Position numbers and translations under genes: made by a program | The notes under the pieces: generated by a model | The model's database searches: none | The model's input: only the letters and a program-made list of their open reading frames with translations | What the model was told of the DNA's origin: nothing | Part shown: positions 12,003-21,096 of the stretch, piece by piece | How positions within the stretch are numbered: position 1 is the first letter of the stretch | Layout of the letters: each line of letters starts with the position of its first letter | NCBI RefSeq assembly: GCF_052057775.1 | Contig: NZ_CP195121.1 | Location: 1,364,001-1,428,000 of the forward strand | DNA length: 64,000 bases | Source of the DNA: Methanococcoides sp052057775 | GTDB taxonomy: Archaea; Halobacteriota; Methanosarcinia; Methanosarcinales; Methanosarcinaceae | Reading direction: 5' to 3'

Positions 12003-12704
12003 ATGAAATTACTGATTATATCGGATATCCACGGGAACAGAACTGCTCTTGATGCTGTACTTTCCATACCTCATGATGAAGTTATCTGTCTTGGTGATCT
12101 GGTGGACTATGGTCCTGATCCAGTCGAGTGTATAGAACTCATCCAAAATGAGAATATACCAGTGATCAAAGGTAATCATGATAATGCTGTAGCTTCAAAG
12201 GTCGATTGTGGATGCGGATACAAATATAAACATCTATCAACCGCTACAAGGGAATATACATGGAGCAAACTCGACGTTCATCACATGGAATTCCTCAGGG
12301 GTCTTCCGATGTTTATTATAGAGGAATTTGACGGAAAGGATGGCAGAAAGAGGGTGCACTTTGCTCATGGAAGTCCGAGATCTATGTATGAATACATCAA
12401 GCCGGATACGCCTGAAGAAGATGTGCTTGATATGATTAAAGGTGTGGATGCAGATTTCATAGTTATTGGTCATTCTCACATACCTTTTGTCAGACATGTT
12501 GGGGGTGTTACAATAATAAACCCCGGATCTGTCGGACAGCCAAGGGATGGGGATGCACGTTCAAGTTGCGCAGTTTTCGACACTCAGGACAATTCTGTAG
12601 AGCTGATAAGGTGTGAGTATGATATGGAATCTGTCTGTCAGCGGATACGGAAGAGCATGTCACATGCTGATGAACTTGTTGATATCCTGAAAAGAGGTTT
12701 CTGA
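12003..12704 (+). CDS. calcineurin-like metallophosphoesterase
   Basis: 233 residues with the metal-binding motifs ISDIHGN (near residue 5), GDLVDYG (near 33), GNHDNA (near 60), HGSPR (near 120) and GHSHIPF (near 160). This is the MJ0936/YfcE-like phosphodiesterase type; the natural substrate is unknown. GGAGG eight bases ahead fixes the start at 12003. The open frame reaches back into acr3, but that extension is not needed. Its place in the arsenic run is not explained by known arsenic chemistry. Confidence 0.92.
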   Translation: MKLLIISDIHGNRTALDAVLSIPHDEVICLGDLVDYGPDPVECIELIQNENIPVIKGNHDNAVASKVDCGCGYKYKHLSTATREYTWSKLDVHHMEFLRGLPMFIIEEFDGKDGRKRVHFAHGSPRSMYEYIKPDTPEEDVLDMIKGVDADFIVIGHSHIPFVRHVGGVTIINPGSVGQPRDGDARSSCAVFDTQDNSVELIRCEYDMESVCQRIRKSMSHADELVDILKRGF

Positions 12705-12760
12705 TAAAAACAAAAAGGTTAAATCGGTTTTATCATTCAAAAATATAAAGAGGTCTATAC

Positions 12761-12994
12761 ATGAAAATAGAAGTACTTGGAACAGGTTGTGCAAAGTGCA
12801 ACAAGTTGAAAGAGCTAGTAGAAAAAGTAGTAGCTGAAGAAGGCATTGATGCAGAGATCGTCAAGGTGGAAGACATCAATAAGATACTTGATTATGGTGT
12901 AATGGTCACTCCCGGACTTGTGGTTGATGGCGATGTCAAGATCGCAGGAAAGATCCCTTCCGAGGACAAAGTAAAGGAATGGCTGACTCAGTAA
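12761..12994 (+). CDS. small thioredoxin/glutaredoxin-like redox protein
   Basis: 77 residues: MKIEVLGTGCAKCNKL with a CxxC active site at residues 10-13, then VTPGLVVDG with the cis-proline. It belongs to the archaeal MTH895-type redox-active disulfide proteins. Such proteins often sit beside DUF318 permeases and ars genes, and may reduce a metalloid or a partner enzyme. GAGGT precedes the start. Confidence 0.92.
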   Translation: MKIEVLGTGCAKCNKLKELVEKVVAEEGIDAEIVKVEDINKILDYGVMVTPGLVVDGDVKIAGKIPSEDKVKEWLTQ

Positions 12995-13009
12995 TGGAGT
13001 ACTGATATT

Positions 13010-13390
13010 ATGGCAGAAGAGATCAAATGTGCATGTGACTCAACAAATGTGGCATTATTTTCATGTTCTGGCGCATCCAATGTTGGGCAGCTTTCCAATC
13101 AGATCGCAATTGAGCTTACCGAAAAAGGAGTTGGCAGGATGATGTGTGCTGTTGGTATCGGGGGCCAGGTGGCTGGTCTTCTCAGGTCTGCAGAGGGCTG
13201 TGACCGTATAATAGCTATTGATGGTTGTCCTCAAAACTGCGCAAGGAAATCACTTGAACTTGCAGGTCTTGAGTTGGATCGTCACATCCTTGTAACGGAG
13301 CTTGGGATCACTAAGAACAAGGATCTGAGGGTCAGGGAGTCCGAAGTATCTGATGTACTTGAGAAGGTTTCTGAGATTCTTGGAAATTGA
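13010..13390 (+). CDS. DGC-domain (putative zinc-binding) protein
   Basis: 126 residues with conserved cysteines in FSCSGASNVGQ (near residue 18), MMCAVGIGG (near 45) and AIDGCPQNCARK (near 70). The last contains the D-G-C triad that names the family. These proteins are thought to bind metal, and their function is unknown. It follows the thioredoxin-like gene by 15 bp and closes the run behind the TTTCAA operators. A redox or metal-handling role is inferred from position only. Confidence 0.85.
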   Translation: MAEEIKCACDSTNVALFSCSGASNVGQLSNQIAIELTEKGVGRMMCAVGIGGQVAGLLRSAEGCDRIIAIDGCPQNCARKSLELAGLELDRHILVTELGITKNKDLRVRESEVSDVLEKVSEILGN

Positions 13391-13485
13391 TCTTATATAT
13401 CGGATTTTTACAGGCATTGTAGTTTTGTTTACTGATGTTCCCATGAAATACAAATATATAATATCAGCCAATATCTAATGCTCAA

Positions 13486-14937
13486 ATGTCATCGATATTC
13501 GAGATTACCCAAAAAGATGCTGCAGGGCGTATCGGGAAACTGAGAACACCTCATGGTATTGTGGAAACCCCTACAGTCATGCCTGTAATAAACCCGAACC
13601 TTCAGGTCATCAAGCCATCCGAGATGAGAGGCTTTGGTGCCCAGATGCTTATTACCAATTCATATATCATATCCCGCAAGGAAGAACTTCGTGAAAAAGC
13701 AATGAAGGAAGGTCTTCATGCACTTCTTGATTTTGACGGTCCTATTATGACCGATTCCGGCTCGTTCCAGCTTTCTGTCTATGGTGATATAGAAGTGACC
13801 AACGAGCAGATTATCGAGTTCCAGAAGACCATCGGTTCCGACATAGGTGTTCCGCTGGATATCCCCACACCACCGGATGTCCCACGAAGCCGTGCGGAAT
13901 CTGAACTTGAAACAACCCTTGAGCGTTTGATCGAAGCCCGCGGAATGGTTGATGATGAGATCCTTCTGGCAGGTCCTGTGCAGGGATCTACCTATCCCGA
14001 TCTGCGCCAGAAATGTGCAGAAGCTCTCCGGGATCACAAGTTCGATGTCTATCCTCTTGGCGCAGTGGTCCCACTGATGGAGACATACAGGTATGCAGAC
14101 CTTGTGGATGTTATAGTATCATCAAAGAAAGGACTTGACCCAACAGTACCTGTACATTTGTTCGGTGCCGGGCACCCCATGATGTTCGCACTTGCAGTTG
14201 CACTTGGTTGTGACCTTTTCGATTCTGCAGCCTATGCATTGTATGCAAAGGACAGGCGTTACATCACAGCTAACGGCACATATCATATTGATAACCTTAG
14301 CTATCTCCCATGTTCCTGCCCGATATGTATATCCCACACGGCAGAAGAGATTAGGAAAGCTGATAATTGCAGTGAGCTTCTTGCAAGACACAATCTTTAT
14401 GTTACTTTTGAGGAGATGCGTCTTGTCAAACAGTCCATAAAGGAAGGAAACCTCCTGGAGCTTGTGGAACAGAGGTGTCGCACTCATCCGAGGATGCTGG
14501 AAGCGCTTAAAAGAATGTATTCCTATTCCGACTGGATCGAAAAATATGATCCCGCATCAAAATCCACATTCTTCTATTGCGGTCCGGAGTCTGCACAGAG
14601 ACCTGAAGTGCTTCGCTTTTCCAATAGACTTGAACGCTTCACAATAAAAGGTTCAGCCATCATCAGGCCTGCCTCAAAGAAAGAGTTCAAAGATTATGAC
14701 AACGACCTTGTGTTCAAGGCACCATTTGGAGCATTCCCTGCAGAGCTTATAGAGGTTTACCCCTTCAATGCAGAGGTTATCAACACACCGGATGTGGAAT
14801 CTCTTGGCAAGGCCCTTGAGAACACTATTGCTCTTATCGAATTGAATCCTGATGCAGAGTTCACATTTATCAGGGAAGAAGGACTTGAACATCCTTTATT
14901 CGAAAAGCTTGGAAAGATCGCAGAGATCATAGAGTGA
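13486..14937 (+). CDS. tgtA: archaeosine tRNA-guanine transglycosylase
   Basis: 483 residues. The enzyme swaps guanine-15 of archaeal tRNA for preQ0, the first step of archaeosine formation. The catalytic barrel carries IMTDSGSFQLS (nucleophile region near residue 88) and LAGPVQGSTYPDLR. Zinc ligands lie in YLPCSCPICISHTAEE (near 275). The C-terminal part matches the extra archaeal domains. A TATA-like AAATATATAATATC sits 27 bases before the ATG, so the message may be leaderless. Confidence 0.96.
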   Translation: MSSIFEITQKDAAGRIGKLRTPHGIVETPTVMPVINPNLQVIKPSEMRGFGAQMLITNSYIISRKEELREKAMKEGLHALLDFDGPIMTDSGSFQLSVYGDIEVTNEQIIEFQKTIGSDIGVPLDIPTPPDVPRSRAESELETTLERLIEARGMVDDEILLAGPVQGSTYPDLRQKCAEALRDHKFDVYPLGAVVPLMETYRYADLVDVIVSSKKGLDPTVPVHLFGAGHPMMFALAVALGCDLFDSAAYALYAKDRRYITANGTYHIDNLSYLPCSCPICISHTAEEIRKADNCSELLARHNLYVTFEEMRLVKQSIKEGNLLELVEQRCRTHPRMLEALKRMYSYSDWIEKYDPASKSTFFYCGPESAQRPEVLRFSNRLERFTIKGSAIIRPASKKEFKDYDNDLVFKAPFGAFPAELIEVYPFNAEVINTPDVESLGKALENTIALIELNPDAEFTFIREEGLEHPLFEKLGKIAEIIE

Positions 14938-14992
14938 CCTCATCACTTTTTATGAGTATGAATATTGAAGATATCATTCAATGGTGATCTAT

Positions 14993-15934
14993 TTGGTATC
15001 AACAACAGGATCAAAGACACGTAACCCCTACTTAGAACTGCTAAGGCCGGAGATCGCAGATATGGATTTTGCACTTCCTGCAGCAAGTGCTTTACTTGCA
15101 TCCTATCTTGCGACTTCCGGATTCCCTCCGCTCATTCCATTCATAATCGCTGTTATCGGTGGATATGCCGCGATCACAAGTTCCTATGTGTATAATGATT
15201 GCTGTGATGTGGATATTGATCAGATAAATCTTCCTGACAGGCCACTTGCTTCAGCCCAGGTGTCGCAGAAACAGGGTCTGACATATGCATTTATCCTGTT
15301 CTTGATTGCCGGGGCCGCAGCATTCTACCTGAACCCGGAGTCATTTCTGGTCCTTGTTGTTGCTGTTCTTACTATCAGTATCTACTCCAAACTTGCAAAA
15401 AGGCTTACATTCCTTAGCTTCGTACCTGTGGGAATTGCCTATGGTCTTGTCCCTGTAGGCATCTGGCTCGCTTTTGATCCTGCCGGGATACTCAGGGGTA
15501 GCGATGGCGTTATCCTGCCGTTGCCCGGCATATTCTTTTTCATAATGATGTGTGTGGCCGACTGGGGATTTACCCTTTCCGGAGTATCTAGGGATGTGGA
15601 GGGTGACCGCGCAAAAGGTGCACCGACCTTCCCGGTGACATTCGGTGTCCCTGCAACTTCAAAGTTCGTTTTCGTCTGCTGGCTTATAGGTGTGCTTTCA
15701 TCTTTTGCTATCGGGATCACTGCAGGTCTTGGTCCTGTATTTTTTGCAGGGGCAATTCTTTCAGGATTCTGGATGATGTCACAGGCATTCGATTTTGTGA
15801 AGAACCCTCTCCCTGAGCGTGGAGGACAATTGTTCCTGCAGGGTTCAAGATACAGGGGTTTCATGTTCGGTTCACTGATATTCGATGTGGTTCTCTCTGT
15901 AATGTCCGCATCTTATGCAGGTATACTGTGGTGA
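14993..15934 (+). CDS. UbiA-family prenyltransferase
   Basis: About 313 residues and eight to nine membrane segments. Two Asp-rich prenyl-diphosphate sites are visible: YNDCCDVDIDQINLPDRPLA (near residue 70) and SGVSRDVEGDRAKGAPTFPV (near 200). I choose the TTG start at 14993 because GGTGATC sits three bases before it, the spacing seen at several genes here. The ATG at 14981 would overlap that site. It differs from the housekeeping lipid enzyme by its fixed company: a geranylgeranyl-reductase-like enzyme and a radical SAM protein follow. A prenyl transfer to an unusual acceptor, for example in methanophenazine or a lipid quinone-like compound, is a hypothesis. Confidence 0.88.
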   Translation: MVSTTGSKTRNPYLELLRPEIADMDFALPAASALLASYLATSGFPPLIPFIIAVIGGYAAITSSYVYNDCCDVDIDQINLPDRPLASAQVSQKQGLTYAFILFLIAGAAAFYLNPESFLVLVVAVLTISIYSKLAKRLTFLSFVPVGIAYGLVPVGIWLAFDPAGILRGSDGVILPLPGIFFFIMMCVADWGFTLSGVSRDVEGDRAKGAPTFPVTFGVPATSKFVFVCWLIGVLSSFAIGITAGLGPVFFAGAILSGFWMMSQAFDFVKNPLPERGGQLFLQGSRYRGFMFGSLIFDVVLSVMSASYAGILW

Positions 15935-15949
15935 TCGGAGGTTCTTGAA

Positions 15950-17107
15950 ATGGATGCAGATATTATTGTAATAGGGGCTTCCCCTGCCGGTCTTATGGCA
16001 GCTAGGAATGCTTCCAGAAAAGGCGCAAAGGTACTGGTAGTAGATAAAAAGGAGGTAATAGGCCATCCTACACATCCTGCCAATACTTTCTTTAAAGGCA
16101 TGTTCGACAGGTCCAACGAACCTGTTGACCAGAGCTATGTTATTAAGAACATGAGAGGAGCTTACCTGATCGCTCCTTCAGGTCGCAAGGTTGCGATTGA
16201 GAGTCCTGCTTATTTCCTTGACCGATTGAAGTTCGATGAATTCTATGCAAAACAGACCATGGATGCCGGGGCAGAGTTCCGCATGGGTGTTGAGGTCACC
16301 AGTGTCTTCAGGAGCAAGGGTGTAATGAATATCAGCACTAATGATGGTGTTTTAACCTGTTCTCTTGTGATCGTGTCCGATGGTATCAATTCAAAGATAG
16401 CCAGCCTGCTCGGTCTTGATCCAATGAAGTATCCCAATGACATTGCATGGGCAATGGAAGCCTTTGTTGAAGCAGAAGGTATCGGTGAACCTGATATGTT
16501 CGAATATTATGTTGGGAACCATTGCCCGGGCTGGAAATCCACTTATTCTCCCTGTGGGGGAAACCTTGCAACCCTTGGGGTCTACGTAAGACGTCATGGG
16601 AAGGATGTATCACCTTTCTTTGAAAAATGGGTTGAAAAGTTCAAGAAGATAAAGGGTCTTGATGAGCTTGAGGTTCTTGAAAGGTCTGTGGGCGGAGATC
16701 CCATTGTGACAATTCCCAAGCAGATGCTGGCGGATGGTGTTATGCTTGTCGGCGGTGCTGCAGGACAGTCAGGTATAGGATACAGCATGCATGCCGGCCA
16801 GATGTGCGGGGATGTGGCAGCAGATGCAGTTGCGAAGGGTGATGTTTCCGCAAGGTTCCTTTCGGAGTATCGTAGAAGGTGGAATACCGAATACAGGGCA
16901 GAGTATATACTTGGTCGCATAGGCCTTGAGACTTTACGCAAGATGGAAGATCATGAGATCGATGAGCTAATGAAGACCTTTGAGGGTGAAGACTTTAACT
17001 TCCTCTCCGGTACATCTCTACACAGGTCAATGCAACTTGGCCTTTTCATGATGAAGAAGAATCCTAAGTCCCTTCTGGCTTACAGGGCATTGTTGAGAAC
17101 GAAGTGA
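15950..17107 (+). CDS. geranylgeranyl-reductase-family flavoprotein
   Basis: 385 residues with an N-terminal FAD fold (DADIIVIGASPAGLMAARNA, ending in an acidic VVDKKE strand), a substrate pocket typified by YYVGNHCPGWKSTYSPCGG, and the GGAAGQSGIGYSMHAGQMCG nucleotide-binding segment near residue 265. The family hydrogenates geranylgeranyl chains of archaeal lipids and related isoprenoids. GGAGG precedes the ATG. It lies 15 bp after the UbiA gene and 4 bp before the radical SAM gene, so it is probably cotranscribed. It may reduce the prenyl tail that the neighbour attaches. Confidence 0.9.
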   Translation: MDADIIVIGASPAGLMAARNASRKGAKVLVVDKKEVIGHPTHPANTFFKGMFDRSNEPVDQSYVIKNMRGAYLIAPSGRKVAIESPAYFLDRLKFDEFYAKQTMDAGAEFRMGVEVTSVFRSKGVMNISTNDGVLTCSLVIVSDGINSKIASLLGLDPMKYPNDIAWAMEAFVEAEGIGEPDMFEYYVGNHCPGWKSTYSPCGGNLATLGVYVRRHGKDVSPFFEKWVEKFKKIKGLDELEVLERSVGGDPIVTIPKQMLADGVMLVGGAAGQSGIGYSMHAGQMCGDVAADAVAKGDVSARFLSEYRRRWNTEYRAEYILGRIGLETLRKMEDHEIDELMKTFEGEDFNFLSGTSLHRSMQLGLFMMKKNPKSLLAYRALLRTK

Positions 17108-17111
17108 TACT

Positions 17112-18257
17112 ATGGCAGATAGCAAAAGGTATTATTTTTACAAAAATCCATTTTTTAAGGTATTTGCCACGGTTGAGGATGGCGTGGTCAGAATGCATAC
17201 TTCAGGGGTTGCATCACGTGCCATAAAACCTCTGACATCTGAGATGATGGATCTTTTTGAAGGGCAAAAACCTGCATTGGTTAAAGATGATGAACTTATC
17301 TTTTCCACATGGATGCCACCTATACCCAGTAAGGCCTTTGACAGACTTGTATCAAGTCAGATGGGTTACATTCGTGGGAAAATGGTTCCTGAACAGGTCA
17401 CAATTTCCATTACGGAGGATTGTCCTAACAATTGCATACACTGTGCTCTTCCTGATACTAAGAACAAGGCTTCTTTGCTTCCGGAAAAAGTAAAGGGTGT
17501 GATCGACCAGGTCATTGACATGGGTTCCACTTTTATCGTATTTGATGGCGGTGAACCTCTTGTCTATGAAGGCCTTGAAGATCTTATAAAGTATGTTGAT
17601 AGCGACCGTGCTATTACCGGAATGTTCACTTCAGGCGTTGGGCTTACAAAGGAACGTGCGCTCTCCCTTAAGGAAGCCGGCCTTGAAATGCTGAGTGTGA
17701 GCCTTGACAGCCCAACTGAAAAGGGTCACGATACCATGCGTGGTCGTGCAGGTGTGTTCAATGAAGCGATGGCTGCTATAAAGAATGCAATGGATGCCGG
17801 TCTGCTTGTAAATATCTATGTGGTGATATCCCCAAGGAACATCGATCAGCTCGATGATTTCTATAATCTGGCAACAGATCTCGGTGTTCATGAGATCTCT
17901 TTCTTTGAGATAGTTCCTACCGGACGCTGGATGAACCGTCTGGATGAGATGATGAGTTCTGAAGATCACAGAAAGTTCGATGAGTTCGTGAAGCGTACTG
18001 AAGATATGGATGGTCCGAAGATATTTGCTATTCCTCATGTATTGAAGAAAATGGGATGTTTTGCAGGGAGAAAATGGCTTCATATTACTCCTGAGGGTGA
18101 TATATTCCCATGTTCCTGTCTTCCTTTGTCTTTTGGAAACATTCATGAGGACAGGATATCGGATGTCTGGAAGAAGATACGCAAGGATCCAACCTACAAT
18201 GGGGGGCCATGTCTTATGAGGGACTCAGATTTCAGGGAGCTGCATAACTTCGATTGA
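17112..18257 (+). CDS. radical SAM protein with SPASM-like C-terminus
   Basis: 381 residues. The radical SAM cluster motif is CPNNCIHCALPD (near residue 111), followed by the GGEPL motif (FDGGEPLVYE). The C-terminal Cys set in ITPEGDIFPCSCLPLSFGNI (near 345) and GGPCLMRDSD suggests an extra FeS cluster. An N-terminal stretch of about 95 residues precedes the barrel. It is coupled to the two isoprenoid genes upstream. The chemistry is unknown; ring or tail modification of a prenylated cofactor is a guess from context. Confidence 0.85.
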   Translation: MADSKRYYFYKNPFFKVFATVEDGVVRMHTSGVASRAIKPLTSEMMDLFEGQKPALVKDDELIFSTWMPPIPSKAFDRLVSSQMGYIRGKMVPEQVTISITEDCPNNCIHCALPDTKNKASLLPEKVKGVIDQVIDMGSTFIVFDGGEPLVYEGLEDLIKYVDSDRAITGMFTSGVGLTKERALSLKEAGLEMLSVSLDSPTEKGHDTMRGRAGVFNEAMAAIKNAMDAGLLVNIYVVISPRNIDQLDDFYNLATDLGVHEISFFEIVPTGRWMNRLDEMMSSEDHRKFDEFVKRTEDMDGPKIFAIPHVLKKMGCFAGRKWLHITPEGDIFPCSCLPLSFGNIHEDRISDVWKKIRKDPTYNGGPCLMRDSDFRELHNFD

Positions 18258-18396
18258 ATGATCTGTTAAGGGTCGTTTTTTAATTTAGAAATAGGTGGGG
18301 AGAGGTCATTTATTATCTGACTTCTCGCTTTGATTTGTTCGATCGAATTATTGATCTGACCGATATAAAAATGCTAAGCAAAGATAATAAGTCGTT

Positions 18397-18879
18397 TTAG
18401 TTCATGCCTAAAGCCCTATCAAAATATCTTTGGGCTTCTTCTTTATTGGCTTCATCATAACTCATGTAAGATAAAAGCATAAATATGTCCTTCATATCAA
18501 TTATCAAATTGCCATAGCTCTTTTCTGTTCCAGTAAATGACTTACTTTGTTCCTCCAACAATTCAACATTGCCAAGGAAAGATGCATACAGTTCCACAGC
18601 TTCCTGGTCATCCATTTGTCCAGCATCAACAAGGTAAATAAACAATGATCTCTTCTGTTCTGCAAGAGCCTTCGCAATTTCCACACCTTTATTACAAGGG
18701 GCAATCGCTATTTTATCAGGATAGTCTTTATTTTGGATCCAGAATGGATACATGTCTACATCTATATCGTTTTTTTCCCTCACATTTTTACACTTCTCAC
18801 ATCCCTCTGAACATTCAAAATAGTCTAAAAGTTTCGCTACATCTTCTTTATATTTTACAAATTTGTTCTCAACAGACAT
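18397..18879 (-). CDS. uncharacterised cysteine-containing protein
   Basis: 160 residues, not recognised. The N-terminal part has FECSEGCEKCKNVREK with three closely spaced Cys, possibly a metal site. The rest looks helical, with acidic patches and no membrane segment. I place the start at the ATG at 18879 because AGGTGG lies five bases ahead; a GTG nine bases earlier is inside that site. It stands alone between the radical SAM gene and a convergent-looking spacer. Confidence 0.7.
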   Translation of the reverse strand: MSVENKFVKYKEDVAKLLDYFECSEGCEKCKNVREKNDIDVDMYPFWIQNKDYPDKIAIAPCNKGVEIAKALAEQKRSLFIYLVDAGQMDDQEAVELYASFLGNVELLEEQSKSFTGTEKSYGNLIIDMKDIFMLLSYMSYDEANKEEAQRYFDRALGMN

Positions 18880-19168
18880 CTTTTCCACCTTTTAAAAATT
18901 CATGTATTCATTTTAAAGACCAGTAGCTACATTAATATTCACTCGAGTCTCCAATGGAGAATTGCTGTTCAACTTCTTCATCTCGAAATCTTCTCATTTC
19001 TCATAAGTATCAATTGATCTGTTCTTCCTACTATTATGTCTGAACAAATAGTGATACGTATGTTATTAATTTCAAAAAACAGTATGAAAAAAAATGGATC
19101 TGGTTGATCCTATTATGTCAGAATAAATTGAGGGTGTGGACCACCCTCGTAGTTGTCAATTTTTTCGA

Positions 19169-20029
19169 TTAAAGCAGACCGGATTTCTGGAGGATCATAA
19201 GGTTCTCGGTGGTGAGTTTTTCACCAGACTTGAACTTGTCAAAGATGTCCTCTGCATCCTTTCTCACATCTTCCATAGATGTGACCCTCTTGCCAGGTGT
19301 GTCTTCGCCCTTCTTGATCTTGCGAAGTTCTTTATCGATGTCCCTGATCTCTTTCTGTGCTGCGATGAACAACTTGTGCTGCTCGTCAGCCTTCTCCTGG
19401 AATTCGACAAACTGCTTGTGTGCAGCATCGGATTCAGCGCGCATCTTGTCAGCTTCCTTGAATGTGGAGATCATCTTGTCATGATATTCCTGAGCCTTCT
19501 GTGCGTACTCGGAAAGAACATTGTGATATGTGGATGCTTCGTCACGGATCTCCTGTGCTTCTGTTAACAGGTTCTTGAGTTCGGTGTTGCTCTCAAGCTG
19601 ATCCTTCTTGATAACGTAAAGTTTGCGAAGCTCTGTGATCTTGTTGACCAGTTCCTTTTCCTTGCTTGGGGTCAGCACTTCTGTCTGCTGTGTGAATTCA
19701 AGACGGTCAATATCTTTTCTGATATCTTTGATGGATGGACCGGTAAGATTATTTTCGGTACGTAATGCATCGACCTTTGCAAATACTTCGTTAGCCCTGG
19801 CGTTGATCTCATCACGCTTTGCCTTGTTCTCTTTGACCTGCTCGTTGTTCTCGTCACGGAGCTTCTTGTAATCCTGTGCTTCGTTGATGAGTTCCTTTGT
19901 GCGCTTGTTAAGTTCATTGCGCTTTGCAGCCAGAGCACTTGCTTCAGCGTTTAATGCATTTCTCTTTTCTTTTGATTCTTCAGATGCAGTTTTTAAATCC
20001 TGCTTTTTGGTGCTAAGTTCTTTCAACAT
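19169..20029 (-). CDS. long coiled-coil protein (COG1340 type)
   Basis: 286 residues, almost entirely charged heptad sequence (repeated Lys/Glu/Ala with LNKRTKELINEAQDYKKLRD as an example) and no membrane segment. The C-terminus ends in a short conserved tail (TTENLMILQKSGLL). Homologues are widespread in archaea without an assigned function; an SMC- or phosphoserine-phosphatase-linked role has been suggested by gene neighbourhood only. GGGAGGATATATAGAAC precedes the ATG. It lies 72 bp after serB on the same strand. Confidence 0.88.
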   Translation of the reverse strand: MLKELSTKKQDLKTASEESKEKRNALNAEASALAAKRNELNKRTKELINEAQDYKKLRDENNEQVKENKAKRDEINARANEVFAKVDALRTENNLTGPSIKDIRKDIDRLEFTQQTEVLTPSKEKELVNKITELRKLYVIKKDQLESNTELKNLLTEAQEIRDEASTYHNVLSEYAQKAQEYHDKMISTFKEADKMRAESDAAHKQFVEFQEKADEQHKLFIAAQKEIRDIDKELRKIKKGEDTPGKRVTSMEDVRKDAEDIFDKFKSGEKLTTENLMILQKSGLL

Positions 20030-20101
20030 GTTCTATATATCCTCCCGCTCCAGCAAATAAGCTGGCATTTCATGCATTTCTAATGCACGATACGCAGGAC
20101 T

Positions 20102-20776
20102 TTAACCCAGATCCAGTGAATCTATGATCGGAATTATTGCCCTGAGGTCTTTTTGGGTAATAACCTTATCTGCATATTGGCGCAGAATAGGTTTTGGATT
20201 AAATGCAATCGCACATCCGGCATTTTTAAAGAGGCAAATATCATTGGCACCATCGCCAACAACGATGCAATCAGTGGTCTTGTATCCCATCTCCTTTGTG
20301 ATCTGTTCAAAGACCACTTCCTTGGAGTTGTTACCTGTCATCGGTCCACTGACCTCACCCGTGAGATGCCCGTCCTCTACAGCAAGCACGTTCGAGTATA
20401 CATAATCGATCCCAAGGAGCTTCCCAACCCTATCTGTTGATAATGTGAAGCCTCCTGAAAGCATTGCTGTTTTGAATCCCAGGGATTTTACATGCTTAAC
20501 AAGTTCTTCCGCACCCGGCATGAGCTCTATAGCGTCCATAGCTGCCTGTGCAGTTTCCAGCTTTAATCCTTTTAAAAGTTTAACCCTGTCCTTCAGGGCC
20601 TGGCTATAATCGATTTCGCCATTCATTGCTTTTTCTGTAACAACAGAAACTTTGTCAACAACACCGGCAGCACGTGCAAGTTCATCAATACTTTCTGCAT
20701 CGACGAGGGTACTGTCCATATCAAAAACGATTAGCTTAGAATATCTTTTCTTAGAAATATTATTGCTGGAGTTCAC
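20102..20776 (-). CDS. serB: phosphoserine phosphatase
   Basis: 224 residues, a HAD-family enzyme that makes serine from O-phosphoserine. It has motif I FDMDSTLVDAESID (near residue 18), motif II AMLSGGFTLSTDRVG (near 103) and motif IV CIVVGDGANDICLF (near 173). The GTG start at 20776 is preceded by AGGTATGGTCAA. The same metabolite, phosphoserine, is the amino acid used by SepS encoded about 5 kb away. No operon link is seen between them. Confidence 0.95.
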   Translation of the reverse strand: MNSSNNISKKRYSKLIVFDMDSTLVDAESIDELARAAGVVDKVSVVTEKAMNGEIDYSQALKDRVKLLKGLKLETAQAAMDAIELMPGAEELVKHVKSLGFKTAMLSGGFTLSTDRVGKLLGIDYVYSNVLAVEDGHLTGEVSGPMTGNNSKEVVFEQITKEMGYKTTDCIVVGDGANDICLFKNAGCAIAFNPKPILRQYADKVITQKDLRAIIPIIDSLDLG

Positions 20777-21096
20777 TTGACCATACCTGAAATTTTAAAA
20801 CCCTGATTACAATAAGTAATAACGGGATGTACTGAGATGGAACTACAATTCCCCACATTACTTTTAAGCTTTTCGGGTAGGATCTGCTTTCTGAGAACCG
20901 ATCGTTAATCCAAATACTAATACATAGGTGGTATATGAAATTTAGATCTCTGATATACATGATATTATTTTGTTTTGTCTTTAATAAAATTATCTACCGC
21001 CTTTTAATGTATGTGTGAAGATATATTGTATCTCTATCTATAGAAATAATCAAAAATATTATATCCTAAACCGTAGTTGCAGTAATGTGATCTACT
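20777..21096. other. spacer with the mtd promoter
   Basis: No gene. The right part has an AT-rich element (AAAAATATTATATCC, 21052-21066) about 30 bases before mtd that fits a TATA box, and GTGATCTACT just before the ATG as ribosome site. Confidence 0.5.
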
